This document shows, one piece after another, positions 10,894-23,904 of a DNA stretch of 64,000 bases. The translations under genes and the position numbers were made by a program. This DNA comes from Rallus limicola (lineage: Eukaryota; Chordata; Aves; Gruiformes; Rallidae). The number at the start of each line of letters is the position of its first letter. Within the stretch, counting starts at the first letter, position 1. The stretch lies in contig JAKCOZ010000007.1 of NCBI GenBank assembly GCA_022605955.1, positions 36,372,991 to 36,436,990 of the forward strand. The letters are read 5' to 3'. The notes under the pieces were generated by a model, which saw only the letters and a list, made by a program, of their open reading frames with translations, was not told where the DNA came from and made no database searches.

Positions 10894-13054
10894 GTGGTTA
10901 TCTGTGGAAAAGGCTTATGCGCCTTATAATGAGCTGAAGCACTGCAAGTATTGCATGAAGGTGACTGATAAAAAATGGTAATAGAAGTGGGGAAGATTCT
11001 GTCTTAAACCAAACAGTTTAAGACAGTAGTAATGGGTGACGGGTTTTTGGGAAGCACAGGTTACTCAAGTGCCAGTTTAAGGCTTAAATTATCGTTTTAA
11101 TAATTTGGTAAGAATCTCTTGATAATATTTTCCTGGTAAATACTTCAACTTAAAACTACCATAAATTATATTTCTTGTTATTTGAACAAACCATTAACAG
11201 AAATATACGTTCTACAGACCACTCAGTACCAACATATTAAATAGAAATGTAACTTGAGCAAGGCAATATTTACAACACTTTTATTAAGAAGAGAAGGGAT
11301 TGACAATATGCACACGTTCATCAGAAGTATCCCAGAACATTCTGGAGTACCTGCAGTTTATTTTCAGGCTTATCCAGTTAATGAATGAAGAGTAAAGCTT
11401 GACTTTGTTAGGCAGACACAACCTCAAACAATTCTCTGCAGCTCAGTTGATGGCATAGCCTGGGGGATGCTGTTTGCAAGTGTAAAAGGCAAAAGTCCCA
11501 TCACAGGAGCCCAGTGTGGGAGATTAAACTTTCTGTAAAAGGCCATCCTCAAATTAGGCCCATTATCTCTGACATACAATCTCCACACAAGTGAAATATT
11601 TAGTGCTAAGAGTTTATGGCATTTCCCTAGGCGAAGCTGTACACGGTTCACAGAGCTTTTGCTTGCAGAGCACAGCTCTGCAGCCTTTCTCAGCCACTTT
11701 GACCAAGACCATGGAAAAAGTCTTGTGTGTACAGTCTCTCTTGCAGGATGAGAACATTAATGCACAGGGCTACAGACCTGCTGAAAAAAAAAATGTACCC
11801 TGGGGTTTTACAGCACTTCACGGCTTTAGTGTGTGCCCATTGTAAAGGATAATGAATTATTGTGCTGCCTCAAGGGCACAGTGGGATCATTTCTCTAGCA
11901 AGTATGACTCTTTATGGGCAGAAAGAGAGGTACAAACATCAGACTGAGGCTGTAATAACCTATATGATGAGGTGTCCCCTGACATTATCATGGATCCTAT
12001 CCCTACAGCTAGGGAGGGTGTCCTGGTGCAGAGTGGAGAGAGAGTACAGAGGAACTGGGGATGTTCCTCAGAGTTGGTGTCTGAAGAGACTTTCTTTGTC
12101 CTATCAAGATACTTGAACTGACCCAGTGGCTGGTCTTTAAAACAATATGGGTCTTCTGGATGAAAGTTATAACCATAAATGTGTTTGCATTAGCAGTAAG
12201 CAAGTCTTGAGAATTTACTGTGTTGTTTTTATTTCATGTTTTGACTGAAGAAAACACAAAGAACCTTTCTTTTACTCTTTCTAAATAAGGAAATGAAAGG
12301 ATCTCACATTTGCTTCTAATTACAATGGAGTTTACTTTGCAGCCCCAGTGAGGGGAAAAGGTTTTTGAAGTCTACAGCATTGAGTGAGAATTGATCATTA
12401 ATTAAATTTGCCTCTGGGAAGATAGCTATAACTAAAATGTACTGAGTAAAAACATTCAGATCATTGTTTTGCTACTGGAAGATGTTAAATAAATCTTTCA
12501 TAAATTAGGTGCTTTGAAATAACTGGGAAATCCAGGCCTGGATGTGGTAGAAGTTATGCTGCAGGAGGGCACTGTAACGGGCCAGCTCAGCAGCTCTGTG
12601 TACTCTTGGTGATGATCAGCATACATGAAGGACTTGCCACTCTCTCCTCTTTGCATGGGAAAAGCCAGTTATGGTGTTTCCAGAGTTCCAAAATGCCAAA
12701 CATGACCACTTGTGTAGAACAAAGTTTCTTGGCTCTTTCTGGGTTCCACTGTGGGTTTCAGACTGGTCTTTCAGTGTGTTGTGGAAGCTGGGTCTGGAAT
12801 TGGGTAGAAAACACAAGGCATGCTTTGCCTTCACTTTCATGGGGCACAATCTCAAGTTTCTTTAAAACATGACTCCAAAGGTAAATTAAGACCCAATGGA
12901 AAACACCTGTAACAAGTGATTTTATTTGATGACTTCTCATTTCCTAAGTTGGTGGTGGTTTTTTTTTTCATTTTATCTGTTTTACTAAAGAAATGCCTGT
13001 TTTTACAGTTACGTTTTTTCTTTACTACTACCAATAATACAGTGGCAGATGGTA
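10894..13054. other. Possible short ERV internal remnant, then unique DNA
   Basis: The first 200 bp or so after the LTR keep several CpGs and a perfect 11-bp inverted repeat (10999-11009 with 11016-11026), so they may be part of the same insertion. I could not recognise a primer-binding site or retroviral protein. From about 11100 the sequence returns to ordinary AT-rich unique DNA with no gene recognised. Frames of 60-90 codons at 11591-12116 and 12606-12940 overlap one another on both strands and look random. Confidence 0.45.
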
Positions 13055-13243
13055 CAGGCAGGTATGTGTTAAGGTCGATGTGCAGATGGCTCACTCAGTC
13101 TTGCAGTGCTTCTGACAAGATAAGGGCATAAGGACCTGCAGGATGCTACAGATTACAAAGGGGAGTGATGTATATGCAGATGGCCCACGCTGACCCATGG
13201 TGCCACTAACAAGACAGCAGAATGAGAAACGGCAGGACACTAC
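13055..13243. repeat. Two-copy tandem duplication, period about 94 bp
   Basis: The block starting GATGTGCAGATGGC at 13077 recurs, diverged, at 13167 as GATGTATATGCAGATGGC. The later landmarks are in the same order in both copies: CTTCTGACAAGA versus CACTAACAAGA, and CCTGCAGGATGCTAC versus CGGCAGGACACTAC. The spacing of the shared GCAGATGGC core is 94 bp (13082 to 13176). I could not recognise a third copy on either side. The unit is not a repeat family that I know. Confidence 0.75.
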
Positions 13244-13631
13244 TGATAGTGAAAAAGGTAATAGCTGGACAAAACTGCTGTCAAAATTACAAATCACTGG
13301 GGCAACTATAGCATAGATACCAAATAAGGTTATAAAATCAGAAAAAACAGATCTGATGGGGAACTGGCACACAGAAATGAGCTGCTTATTTGGAGGGGTT
13401 GAGAGTTGTAAAGGGGAAGATCCTGCAGGGAAAAGAGGAAATACAAGGTAAGCCAAATGGTGTTTTCACACTCCTTGTCAAACAGCTCTGAGCCTGACCA
13501 ACACAGCTTGGAATGAGACTGTTAACATGTTGTTGCTCCAACTGTGCTTGCAACTGACTCTCCTGTGCATTCTGTAGGGATTTGGATTCATTCCCCATTG
13601 CTGGAAGGGAGCACCCAGAGGAGATGGTTGG

Positions 13632-13668
13632 ACATTCTGACTTCCAAATGTTGTGGAAGTCAGAATGT
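13632..13668. other. Perfect 15-bp inverted repeat with 7-nt loop
   Basis: The left arm (13632-13646, ACATTCTGACTTCCA) is the exact reverse complement of the right arm (13654-13668), with the loop AATGTTG between them. Pairing stops at both edges. No transposon ends or target duplications are evident around it. The stem is shorter than a typical pre-microRNA stem, so no RNA gene is claimed. Confidence 0.85.
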
Positions 13669-14549
13669 TAACAATCCTATAAAGAAAATTTTGCTTTTGT
13701 GATTTTAGGGGGTGATTTTAACATTGTGTATACCTGGTCCATTTTTTAATCCAGAAATTAATTTTCTTTCTTTCAATGAAATCCAAACCTCATCCTCATT
13801 AAGTCTCATTCCTAGTGATACTATTATTGATACACCATAAATGACCAGAGGTAGTGCCATTATGCATTTATAGCATAAATAGGAAAGATGATGACTTGTA
13901 TGGTAAGTTTAGGAACAGAAATGTAAATGAATGGTCAGAATGCAATCAGATATACTATCCTTATTTAGTATAGGAAAAATCCACAAGGGATATACCTACA
14001 CTTGTCCTTAGAGGCCACCATGAGATTCCTGTCAAAATCAGACTTGTAGGCCAACACTGGTCCTACAAGATGGGCCAAACAGATTAGAACACAGTCTGCC
14101 ATGACAAGAGTTTACTGCATCCAAAAAGTTACTAATAGGACTAGAGTTTAGTACAGGACACTTCCTGTCAGAAAGAGGGATTACTAAAGAGCAGTAGTAG
14201 GGTTAGGGATGGCTGTGGCCATCTACTTCCTCTGGTTGTGGTTTGGTGGGCACCAGTGCATAGTCTCTCTTGTGAGTCTCTGCCATTTTCTGTGTCCCCT
14301 GACCATGGAGTTCACTCCCCATAAGAATGTGGGGCTGGAAGGGAGCAGATCAGCTCTCTGCTATCAAAGACAGAACAAAAGCACAGAGCAAACATACTAT
14401 GTCTCCTCTGGTCCCATTAAAGGGTACAAATGCTTTTTGATTTTTCTGGAACAAATTATGGCTATAAAGAGGCCATGGGAGATGAACAGGAAAGGTGAAG
14501 AAAACGTCCCGTTTCCCCACCCAAGAAGGGAGGCAGTGGGAAACTGTGT

Positions 14550-14594
14550 CCCAGTAGACCATATCCCAGTAGACCATATACCAGTAGATTATAC
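14550..14594. repeat. Three tandem units of 15 bp
   Basis: Three adjacent 15-bp units are present: CCCAGTAGACCATAT twice exactly (14550-14564 and 14565-14579), then a third with changes, ACCAGTAGATTATAC (14580-14594). This is a small minisatellite-like expansion. There are no spacers, so it is not a CRISPR array. Confidence 0.9.
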
Positions 14595-15614
14595 CCCTGG
14601 CTGCATTTAAAAGAAAGGTCACAGAAATGTTTTTACAAGTATTCTAGCTGCCTTGAGACTACTCTTGTTCTGTGTGATAGAGATATGTGTATGTGCTAAA
14701 GTATAAATATAAATGCACATTTATCTCAAGAGTTACTGCCTTTATCTGTGGAAGAGTTCAGTGCTCAAGAGTCAAATGATTTTGCAGGTAGTAATTACTG
14801 ACTTCGCAAAACACAGCTTTAATTCAACAAGCAAATTGAGATTGACTTGTCTTGAAATGATTTTCTTACTCTGCCCCACCACCTGTTTCCAGTGTCAATT
14901 TATTGGTTTCTGTGACCATGCTGCTCTCTTGGCAAAACAAGTTGATTTCAGGATGTAACTTTAGTGACAATAGCTATAATTTTACATTGTATTGTGTGGA
15001 CTAAGTAAAGGCAGTAGATGTGCTCGTGCTTCTCATGTAGTCCTAGGGCAATGATTCAGTACTTCTCTGAAGATCCTAGGATTACTTGCAAAATAATACC
15101 AGTCTCTGATCACTCATTCATGTACAAAGAAAATGAGAGAAATATAAAGAAACTATTTAATCAAACAACACTCCTCCCTTTCTCCAGGTTCATTTTAAGC
15201 AAACCCTCACCCTATTCTATCCTTTCACAATCTCAACTTCCTTTATTTTCATTGTCGGTTATACTTTGTCTGTCCCAGTCGATTTGGTGAGATGAAAAAA
15301 TGCAGGAGGTTGGAGTAATTATAATAGATTCTTCCTGTTCATATTAGTTTGTGTCTTCCACCCTTTGCTTCTAACTGGTTTCTTACTGCCAAATCTTGCT
15401 TCCTATTGGTTTTCCTCCACTGTTGCCTGCTTCTTACTAGCTATTCACTGTTGCATGTTTCTTTGTGTCATTGCCCTGGGGTGGGTTGTCCACAGGCTAC
15501 AGTACCTCAGGGATCTCCCTGTCTCTTTGGTCTGATAGGGACCCCCACTGAGGTGTGGCTGCCCACCTATGATGTCACAGATGTGACAGTTCTGAAATAA
15601 AAGCATCTCTACGG

Positions 15615-15745
15615 AGAATCATAGAATGTGTTAGGCTAGAAGGGACCTTTAAAAGTCATCTAGTCCAACATCCCTGGAGTAAGCAGGGGCACATTTAACT
15701 AGATCAGGGCCACTAGCTTGTTTACCCCCAGCCACGTTAGGCAGG
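15615..15745 (-). mobile_element. Short CR1 LINE 3' fragment
   Basis: The plus strand reads GAATCATAGAATGTG and then a block matching the CR1 3' UTR in reverse (AGAAGGGACCTTTAAAAGTCATCTAGTCCAACATCCC, given here by its key words). A CTGGAGTAAGCAGGGGCAC piece follows that also occurs in the longer CR1 at 28805-29368, so these two copies probably share a subfamily. Only about 130 bp is recognisable and the 5' side fades into unique sequence. Confidence 0.85.
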
Positions 15746-18700
15746 GTTTCTCACATTGACCCTTGAGTTCTTCACTAGAAAAAAGTTGACCTTCCATAGA
15801 TTGGCTTCGTTATGCTGAAGACTACTTAAATGATGTGCATCAGTTGTTGCAGTGTGCCTTCTGGTGATCTGCACCTCCTCTGGAGGCTGGTGCTTTTCTG
15901 TCCAAATGCCTATTGATTTTAATGCAGGCAAAGAGATATGCAGTATTTAAATATGTAAATGAAGGAAGAAAGAGAAGGTGTATGAAGCAGAGATCCTTTT
16001 ATTTTTTTTTTTTAAATCTTTAAAGACTATCTGCTCTTACACATGAACACATTAAATCCTTCCTCTTACATGTACAATCATTCCTGTTTTTTTCTGTCAT
16101 TGGTCGTTTTAATTGCAGGGGATAGCATCTGTGTCTCCCATTACTGCTCCTCCAAACCCAAAGGTAAATAAATATAGGAAGGCAAAGGAATTGTTATTAA
16201 AAAAGGAATGTCTAGTAATTTATAAAGAGAATATTTGAGTACTCCCATGATCCTGTAAACATCTGGTGGCATTTCACTCATCTGCTCTGTTTCAGCTCCC
16301 TTGCTTTCCCAATCGCATGTGACTATGCCAAAGCACAGAACTGGCCTTACCTATAGGGACTAGGTGTACGACAGCGACGTGGGCACACATTCAGACATCC
16401 TGCTTTTACATAATACTTGTTTGGCTTTTACTTCTTTGTTTGCTTTAGAAAATAAGCTTCCTGTTAACACAGAGGTTAAAGAGATTAACAAATATTAAAC
16501 AGAAAGACAGAAGATGGTTTCAGAGTTCCTTATTTGAAGCTTTAGCTCAATGTTTTCGAAGGAATTTCCAGCAGCACTAAATAATTAGCTGCTGTACCAG
16601 CCACAGCATCAGAGCTCATCTTCATAGCTGTAATTACTGCAAGCCTCTGACACCATAGATATTACCATTAACCCTGCATGTGAATCATCATCTAATTTAT
16701 TGTCTGAGCTGAAAGCAATTCTGTCTTTCCAGTTGAAATTTTGCAGCGATGCTTTGTCATGTTAATCTTCAGGTTATGATCTCTCCTCAATATGCATGCA
16801 GTGCCTTTCCAGATGGAGGCTTACTAAAGCACCTCCCGCTGTCAGCCTTCATATGCTGTTTTTTGACAATTTTGGACTTTTTCCTAAAAGCACAGGCAAT
16901 CTTTATTTCCATGTATAATGAAGAAGTTCATTTAGCAAGCTGTAGTACTTACAGCACAGAAGGCATAGTATTCTGTAGACTTGAGATGCTGAAAAGGCTA
17001 CTTATTATAATCTCTAAAAAATTAAGAGGTCTGTATGATGTCCTCACTGCTACTGCAGTTGACGGGTATACATGACACTGACCTACTGTTGGTGAATCTG
17101 CAGAAGAGGCCCCTGACACCACATCAAGTTCTGAAGCTCTCTGAAAAGATGAGCTGTGCCAAGTGAAAGGACCACAGTGAACAATCCCAGCATAAGATGA
17201 GGTGTAAGCACTGTTACTTGATAAAATATTTACTGTTAGTTGATAAAATATATCTACAGGAAATTTGTTCAAAACAATCACTTTCATAAAACAATGTGAT
17301 GTCTACTAAATTGTAGGGATTTTTATGGAAAATGTTAGCTATCGATTGAGGTTAGTTTCAACCGAAGTTAAATATTTAGTGCCAGTTTCCTCTGATACAA
17401 ATCCATCTGTCTAACTGAATCAAAGTATTTTCTTACAAGGAAAAAAAAATGCAGTATCTCAGGGGTTTTTTTCTCCTTTCTGTGTGGTAGGATAAATTAT
17501 GCTTTCTACGATGTTTCAAAGGCTCTGTATGCACTGATAAATTAAACAGTACCAAAAAACCAATTCCAGGCAGTGGACCTCAAGTTTCCTTTAAATGGTA
17601 TTGCTTGCAACATTAAATTATTAAACATATATCTGGTCATGGTTGAAGTTTCATCAGCCTCTACCAAGCATTTCCCAGGTACAAGAAGGAGTTAGAGTGA
17701 GCCAGAGGCTGTTTCCTGGCATCTGGGTTGGATGATTAGGAGATTAAGAGAGTTTAATAGTTTTACACGTATAAACTGTTTTATCATAGTTCAGTACTAA
17801 ACTTCCCATAAAGTCTACTCATGGAGACTTAACAGCTTTTCTGAAGTCTTTGTGATCCTTAACACGTTCATCCTTACATTTGTCCAGAGGTATAAATTAA
17901 ACAAGTACCATCCAAGGTCATTTGAGAGATCTGTCAGGAGTGAACCTGGTTCCAGGGAAGTCTTCTGGGTCATGGCCATTCCACCTCTGCAGGTCTGTGC
18001 TAATCTCAGCAGCAGCAGAAGCAGAAAGAAAGACAAAAAAGCCTTTTGAAACATCACCATATCTGATTACATCTGAAATTTTTGTTTGTAACACAGCAGA
18101 ACTTTCTGGTTCACCCAATTCATATCTAGCCAGATAATAATCCTCATTTAACTGGATTGAAATGGTAATATTGAATTGTAACAGCATGTCTTTCATTTCT
18201 CAGGCTCATCTGCTGGTTGAACTTGAAAGAAACTTAATTTGAATACTGTGGCTTTCTGTCAAATCCCAGTTCACACCTCGATCTCTACCACAAACCAAGC
18301 CATAACAGCACCTTATTTAACCAGCTGGTCATGTTCCTTATGTTCTCCTGGAATTAAAATTTTTCATGCCTCTTTCTAGACACTGCTCTGATTTGGAAAA
18401 ATGACTCCAGAGTCTGTGATTAAGGAAACCCATTTCTGCCTGTCATCCAGAACTCTGTTAAGTGGTATGATGCTATAATAGGAGTCAGAACTAATTTGGC
18501 CCTCCCAATAGAAGGCATAAGGAGCCTATTCATTGTGTCCCCTCTCCATCACACAAACACACTTCTGTCTGGACTCTTCAAAGGGTATTCAGTAAGGACA
18601 TATACATGCATTCAATCAGGGATGAGGAGCTTGGTCTGATGGCTGTAATTAAGGACAGCCCAGTACTGGCATCACACAGATTGACAAATCACCCATCAAA

Positions 18701-21700
18701 GATCAGTTTGCAGTTAACAGAGGTATGTAAAAAATTGTTCTTCACTTTTTGAACAAGAATAAGCAAAATTCTGGCAAAGGTCCACCATAGCATTATAGCA
18801 AGCCACAGAAGGAATATACCAAAATGTCTTTCTTGGAAATATTTGATGTTCCCAGAGTGCTTGGAAAAGAAAGAATCTGTTCAGGAGCTGGTTAGGTGAA
18901 ACCAAGTGTTTGGTAGGATATTAGGCCCAGGTCACACAGACAAGATGTCCTTATGATGGACACAACAAAAGTACTCAACTAGCAGCAAGTATCAAATCCA
19001 GCTGTGTTTCTCTTGTGAAAACAGATTCTGACACCTAATCAACATTCATAAAAACAGATCTTGAAAAAGAAGCAATTTCCAAAAGATTAATACAATTATT
19101 GGCACAATGCACTGAGAGTGTTTAAGTGTAAGATCTTCATGAAGATTTTTCCTAGGCATCCTACTCATCGTCCCAAAGTTACACTTCCCACAAGTGAGCA
19201 AAGTGAGTTCTGGACAAAATCCATCTAGTGTTACAACACTGGTAAAATGATTAAAAATATAGTTGAGGTTGAAAATGAGAACATAAAGGGCAGTGCATAT
19301 GAGCTTCAAATTAAAATCCGTCAGTGACTGATAGGAGAGGTAAATGAGTCAATGATAATATGGTTAAAGAAAACAGCAAGATATTAAAAAAGGCCCATCA
19401 TGGGAAAATGAACTGCTGGGAATTAGAATTACAAATGAATTGTAGATGAAACTACAAATAGTGAAACAGTATCCATGATCTAAAACAGAAAGAGTGAAAT
19501 AGAATGCTTTACTTCAGTAATAAAACAAAGCATAGGACCTTCAAATTAAGCATTTTCTGAAAAGTAGATTTAAATAACTTGCACACATAAAATTTTCAAA
19601 TAATTTATCACCTTCATAACTGAGTTTATCTCAATACATTTTTTGAAAAAAAAAGGAATAGTCTGGGAGATTATCTACATAATGTCAGTGTTTGAGAGAG
19701 CCAGAGATTAGACAGTCAGATGTAAATCCCAACTGAAATCATGTCAAAAGTAATCAACAATGGTATTCTTTCTATCTCCATCTTTATTCATCTCAGTTAC
19801 CATTCCCATAAAACAGGCTTGATCAAATAACCTCTTCTCCCTTATTTTTCTTTAAAAAAATATTATTAGTATGATTCATAAAGGTAGCTGTTGTAACTTG
19901 TTTCTCCCATACCATTTGAATGAGTGCCATATAGTATTTTGTCAAAAAGTGTTTAGTGAGAATAGAAATGGGAGATACTAAGTATTAAACACCGAGCACA
20001 GAAAATTCAAAATCCAGGTTTTAAAAGGAAAATATTTGGGATACCTCTCTGGGTATCCCCGGAATTAATTGATGACCCAATATTATTTGGAGGGGGAAAG
20101 AAAAGTGATTGTAGTGATCAAATAATTAATTTCACCTGCAAAATTTGCACCTGAGAAAAGATTTGTGGGGTAGCACCATTAAAGGATGGCACAGAAGTAC
20201 TTGAAGAAATTACTGAAAACACTTTTTAACATAGACCCTTTGGGGTCCTGCACATCATACACATTGTCTTAAGAGGACAGATGCTTTTTGGAAAAGTCAG
20301 TGTAGCCTAAGACATTTACAATTAAGTACACTATTAAAGACAGTCATTTGGATCACTGATGACTGACAGGTACATGCAAAGCGTGGCTTATGCCTGTCCC
20401 CCAGTCTGAGGTGCTTAATTAAAGATACATGAGCTATTTTCTATAGGAATCTTTCTCTCTCCCCTATCTGGAGAAAGCACTTTATGATCTGCTTGGACTA
20501 GACATTAATGGCTAATATTAGGAGAAATTAATACTACCTTTTGCCTTACTAACTGGAAGAGATACTCACAGGTTATCAAAATGCTAGGCATGTGATGCAA
20601 GTGCCTCAGCATGGGCACTTAGCACTATTTAAACATCTTCCTCAGGCTCCAGCGGAACAGAGTGTCAAAAGTTCCCATGGTGTATCAGAAATCAAACCAA
20701 TGACTGAAGTGGTTGAATGAGCTTTTTTGGATGTAACCTGCAGGAACTTCTGAAAATTCAGCACCAACCAATCTTGCAGTCAGGGCCACACACACAGAAA
20801 GTGCAGAGCCCCTGAACACCTCCTCAGTGGATATTTTTAGAAGCCTCCATGTCTTCTGTCTTGGTATTGTATTAATCTGTGCTAAATACCTTTTATTGCT
20901 CTCCCTCCTTACATGGAAAATTTGCTTTACAAATTTTCTGTTTCCCTCAATGATTTCAGACTCCTGTTTCTCTTAGGCATCTGTATTTTTGCTGCTGGCA
21001 TCTGTTTGGGTAAACAAAAAGAAAGTTTTCAAAGGAGAGATTTGTTACTGGATACATTACAAATAAATGATAATATTGATTTAATGTATTTTATGATACA
21101 TAGAGGAAAATTGCCTCATATTAAGTTAGAACTTTCTAAATTAAGCTGATTAGACCATTGTAAAAAAATCTTAATTGCAAAGAATGTACAAGCTAGCATA
21201 TGCACACACAAATACACACATTTTTCATTTAAGAAGAAATAATTTTATATGATTATAAATAAAATGTATCAAACAACTATGCAAAGACTATAACTACTAA
21301 GGAAAAATATCTGAACATAGTTATCTGCATTGTTCATAGTATCTTCCAGAAATGTACTAGAAAATTGAAGAAAAAGAGTAAAATTTCTTAATTTCCACTG
21401 AAGAACCCCCCACAAAATACCAACAGAACTGGGGTCTTACAATGTGCAGTTTCACCTCATTTCATCTCATTAGATCAGCATTTTTAACCTTGATATCTTT
21501 GGTAGAACCCTATATCAGTAGAATATTAAATATAATTTTCTGAGTTAATGGGAATGTTTAAATGGACACAGGAACAAGGGATGGGGAGCAGGGAGGAGGG
21601 TTTTTAGTTTGCATCTTTGTTTCTCCCCATTGAGCTCTAGTTCTAATTGGCATTAAATTAAATTATTTTTCCCGAAGTCATCTGTTTTTCCTGTGATGGT

Positions 21701-23074
21701 AACAGTATAACCTTGTGTAGAAGTATTAAGACTGTAAAATTGAAAACAAAACACTTCAAGCACTTGTGGGTTTCTTGTAAATGTATTCAGATTTATGCAC
21801 ACGCTGTAAATTTAGCAATTAAACATTGGGTTCATTTTAATTCTTTTTAGTTTTATCCCAGACCAATCTATCCTAGAGAAAAATCAGACTATGTCTACTG
21901 GCACTACTCAACAGTACAGGATTAGTAATAAATTTAGAGACAGACAAAATTCCTCTCATAGCAGGACCCTCACTGAAGCCAACTGAACCCATGATATTCA
22001 GTACAATAATAGTAGAATTTTATCATTAGTTGAACTGAAAATCGAGCAGACAAAAAACCTCAATGCACATTACACAAATTATGGTATTCTTTTTTCTAAA
22101 TGCATGTTTTAAGAACAATTGAAAAATTAAATCCTTTGTTAAACCAAACACAATTTCATTTCCCGTATTTATCTGAATTATCTTGACTTTCTCTTCCCAA
22201 AAGATTATTTCTAATTAAGTTATGGCTTTCATGATAAGACACTCTTGTAGTCTCTGGGGCAGATGATTCTTTCAGTGATGCTGGTATATGTCAGCATAAC
22301 TTAATTGAAATCAGCAGTATTGTGCTGAATCGATTCTAATCTGGCCAAGAAATCTAGAATCTAAACTTTGTCATCATACAAAGACAACAGCAGGAATAAT
22401 TTCACAGATTTCAGTTAATAGCATTCATTTTATGTCTTGCAGTTGTAGACCAAAAATGCTTTTGTTAAGCAGAGATACAAAGAACCGATGTTCACAAATT
22501 AAGGTTTATTTAAAGGCTGTTGATTTACCTCATTGTCTCTGAACAAGAAGATAGATGTCAAACCTTTCCACTATGAGAAATAAATCTTTTCAAAAAGAAG
22601 GGTCAAACACTTGGTACTTTCCATTATGATCTTTTTTTGCTCTGCATTAGCAAGACTTACATGCTTCTGCTCAAGGAGGATTGTGGCAACATCTGTACAT
22701 ATAAGACAGTTTTTGTAGCTTTGCTTTTTAAAGTCAGACTCCAAGACTACCCACAGGGAATAAAAACTGCAATGTTCTTAGGGTAAATAAAAGCCAGCCA
22801 ACTATGTACTTCCCTGTGAAGATCTATTTCAGTCCTGAGGGAGAACTTGTTAAGAAAAAGTTTGTTTCTTTTTTTTAAACTATACTAGTTGAGCTAATAA
22901 AACATATTATATCTGCCTATAAATCTTACTTTACCTATGTCCTTGAACCATCATGGCTGATAGCCATGATGTAGGTAGACATGATGCATGGCTCTTTTCC
23001 ATGGGGCAGTGGGCATAAACACAAGATGTTCCATCTGAGCAGTTAAAACTGGTTTTTACTTGGAGAATTACTGA
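15746..23074. other. Long unique stretch with conserved-element-like DNA, no gene recognised
   Basis: More than 7 kb contains no recognisable transposon or gene. Open frames here are all short and mutually overlapping. The part at about 16500-16830 is smooth, low in CpG and rich in homeodomain-type TAATTA/AATTAG words, the texture of conserved non-coding DNA, but I cannot show conservation. A 10-bp inverted repeat with a 3-nt loop lies at 22949-22971. T-rich and A-rich runs of 8-14 bases occur at about 16001-16014 and 19645-19656. Confidence 0.5.
22949..22971. other. Perfect 10-bp inverted repeat, 3-nt loop
   Basis: CATCATGGCT (22949-22958) is the exact reverse complement of AGCCATGATG (22962-22971), separated by GAT. 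The stem-loop is followed by a further ACATGATGCATGG word, which partly repeats the arm. No function is inferred. Confidence 0.85.
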
Positions 23075-23241
23075 GCACTGTCACCAGCCAGAGAGATTGT
23101 GGAGTCTCCATCCCAGGAGGTATTCCAAAGCCATCTGGACAAGGTCCTGACCAACTAGTTCTAGGTGACCCTTCTTGAGCAGATGACCTCAAGAGGTCCC
23201 TTCCAACCTTAACTATTCTGTGAGTCTGTTATTCTGTGAGA
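23075..23241 (+). mobile_element. Short CR1 LINE 3' fragment
   Basis: The plus strand carries the CR1 'GAGATTGTGGAGTCTCCATCC' region, then 'GGAGGTATTCCAAAGCCATCTGGAC', then the 3' UTR block 'AGAGGTCCCTTCCAACCTTAACTATTCTGTGA' (quoted as key words). It ends in two ATTCTGTGAG units. It corresponds to the last part of CR1 only and the coding frame is lost. Confidence 0.93.
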
Positions 23242-23904
23242 GGAAAATACCAACAAACATTCCTTAAAAAGACTTTGGCAAGGTTACTGTTTTAGGGAGC
23301 TAGGAAAATGAGAATTAAGGCAGCTGTTACTGTCTCATGGTCTCATATAAAATGGTCTGAGTCCACTTTCATTCTGCAGCTCTTAGACTGTTCCGTCAAG
23401 TCCAAAATCCTTCCACACATTTTATTTCCCTCGAAACCTATATTGTATTTTTCTCCTGTGACCAAAATCAGACACAAGGTCAAGACCTCCAAATGTCTGG
23501 AGCACTAGCAGAAGTCAGAAGAAAAATAGAATAATTCAATATTTTAATGAATTCTGAACACATGCTTTTTTATTGGAAACTTGAGAAGTGTTTAGCTTAA
23601 GGCTGGATTTTGCTCCATCTCTGTTCGTAACCAGAATGGAAGAAATCTGTATCTCAGACTGCTTTTGTGCCACTAGATAAAAGAATGCCATACAGTGAAC
23701 TTTGACATTGTTGTTACTGTCTACTTCTCAGCATAATCCCTGGTCTGGTTTTGCTGCACATCAACAAGCACTTTATCAGTAGTGCTACATTTCAGACCCA
23801 TCCCAGTCAGAAGCATTTGGCTCCCTGCACCTAAACACTCCTTTAATCCTACTACACAGGGTACTGCCCCTGTTTCAATTAGCTATATAGATATAGTTTT
23901 CTGC
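23242..23904. other. Unique DNA between CR1 and LTR
   Basis: No gene or repeat was recognised. A short open frame at 23308-23508 has no family resemblance. The stretch ends at the LTR boundary near 23905. Confidence 0.55.

Larger units (their letters stand above)
13244..15614. other. Unique non-coding DNA with small local repeats
   Basis: No gene was recognised. This stretch contains a perfect hairpin at 13632-13668 and a three-unit 15-bp repeat at 14550-14594. The 133-codon plus-strand frame at 14209-14610 includes that 15-bp repeat (translated as a repeated VDHIP), overlaps an equally open minus-strand frame, and resembles no protein family I know, so I do not call it a gene. Confidence 0.55.

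Noticed and set aside
14550..14594. Short direct repeats that might suggest a CRISPR-like array
   Set aside because: The units are contiguous with no spacers, and the organism is a vertebrate.
14209..14610. 133-codon plus-strand open frame
   Set aside because: It includes a 15-bp minisatellite at its end, overlaps an equally open frame on the other strand, and has no recognisable domain.
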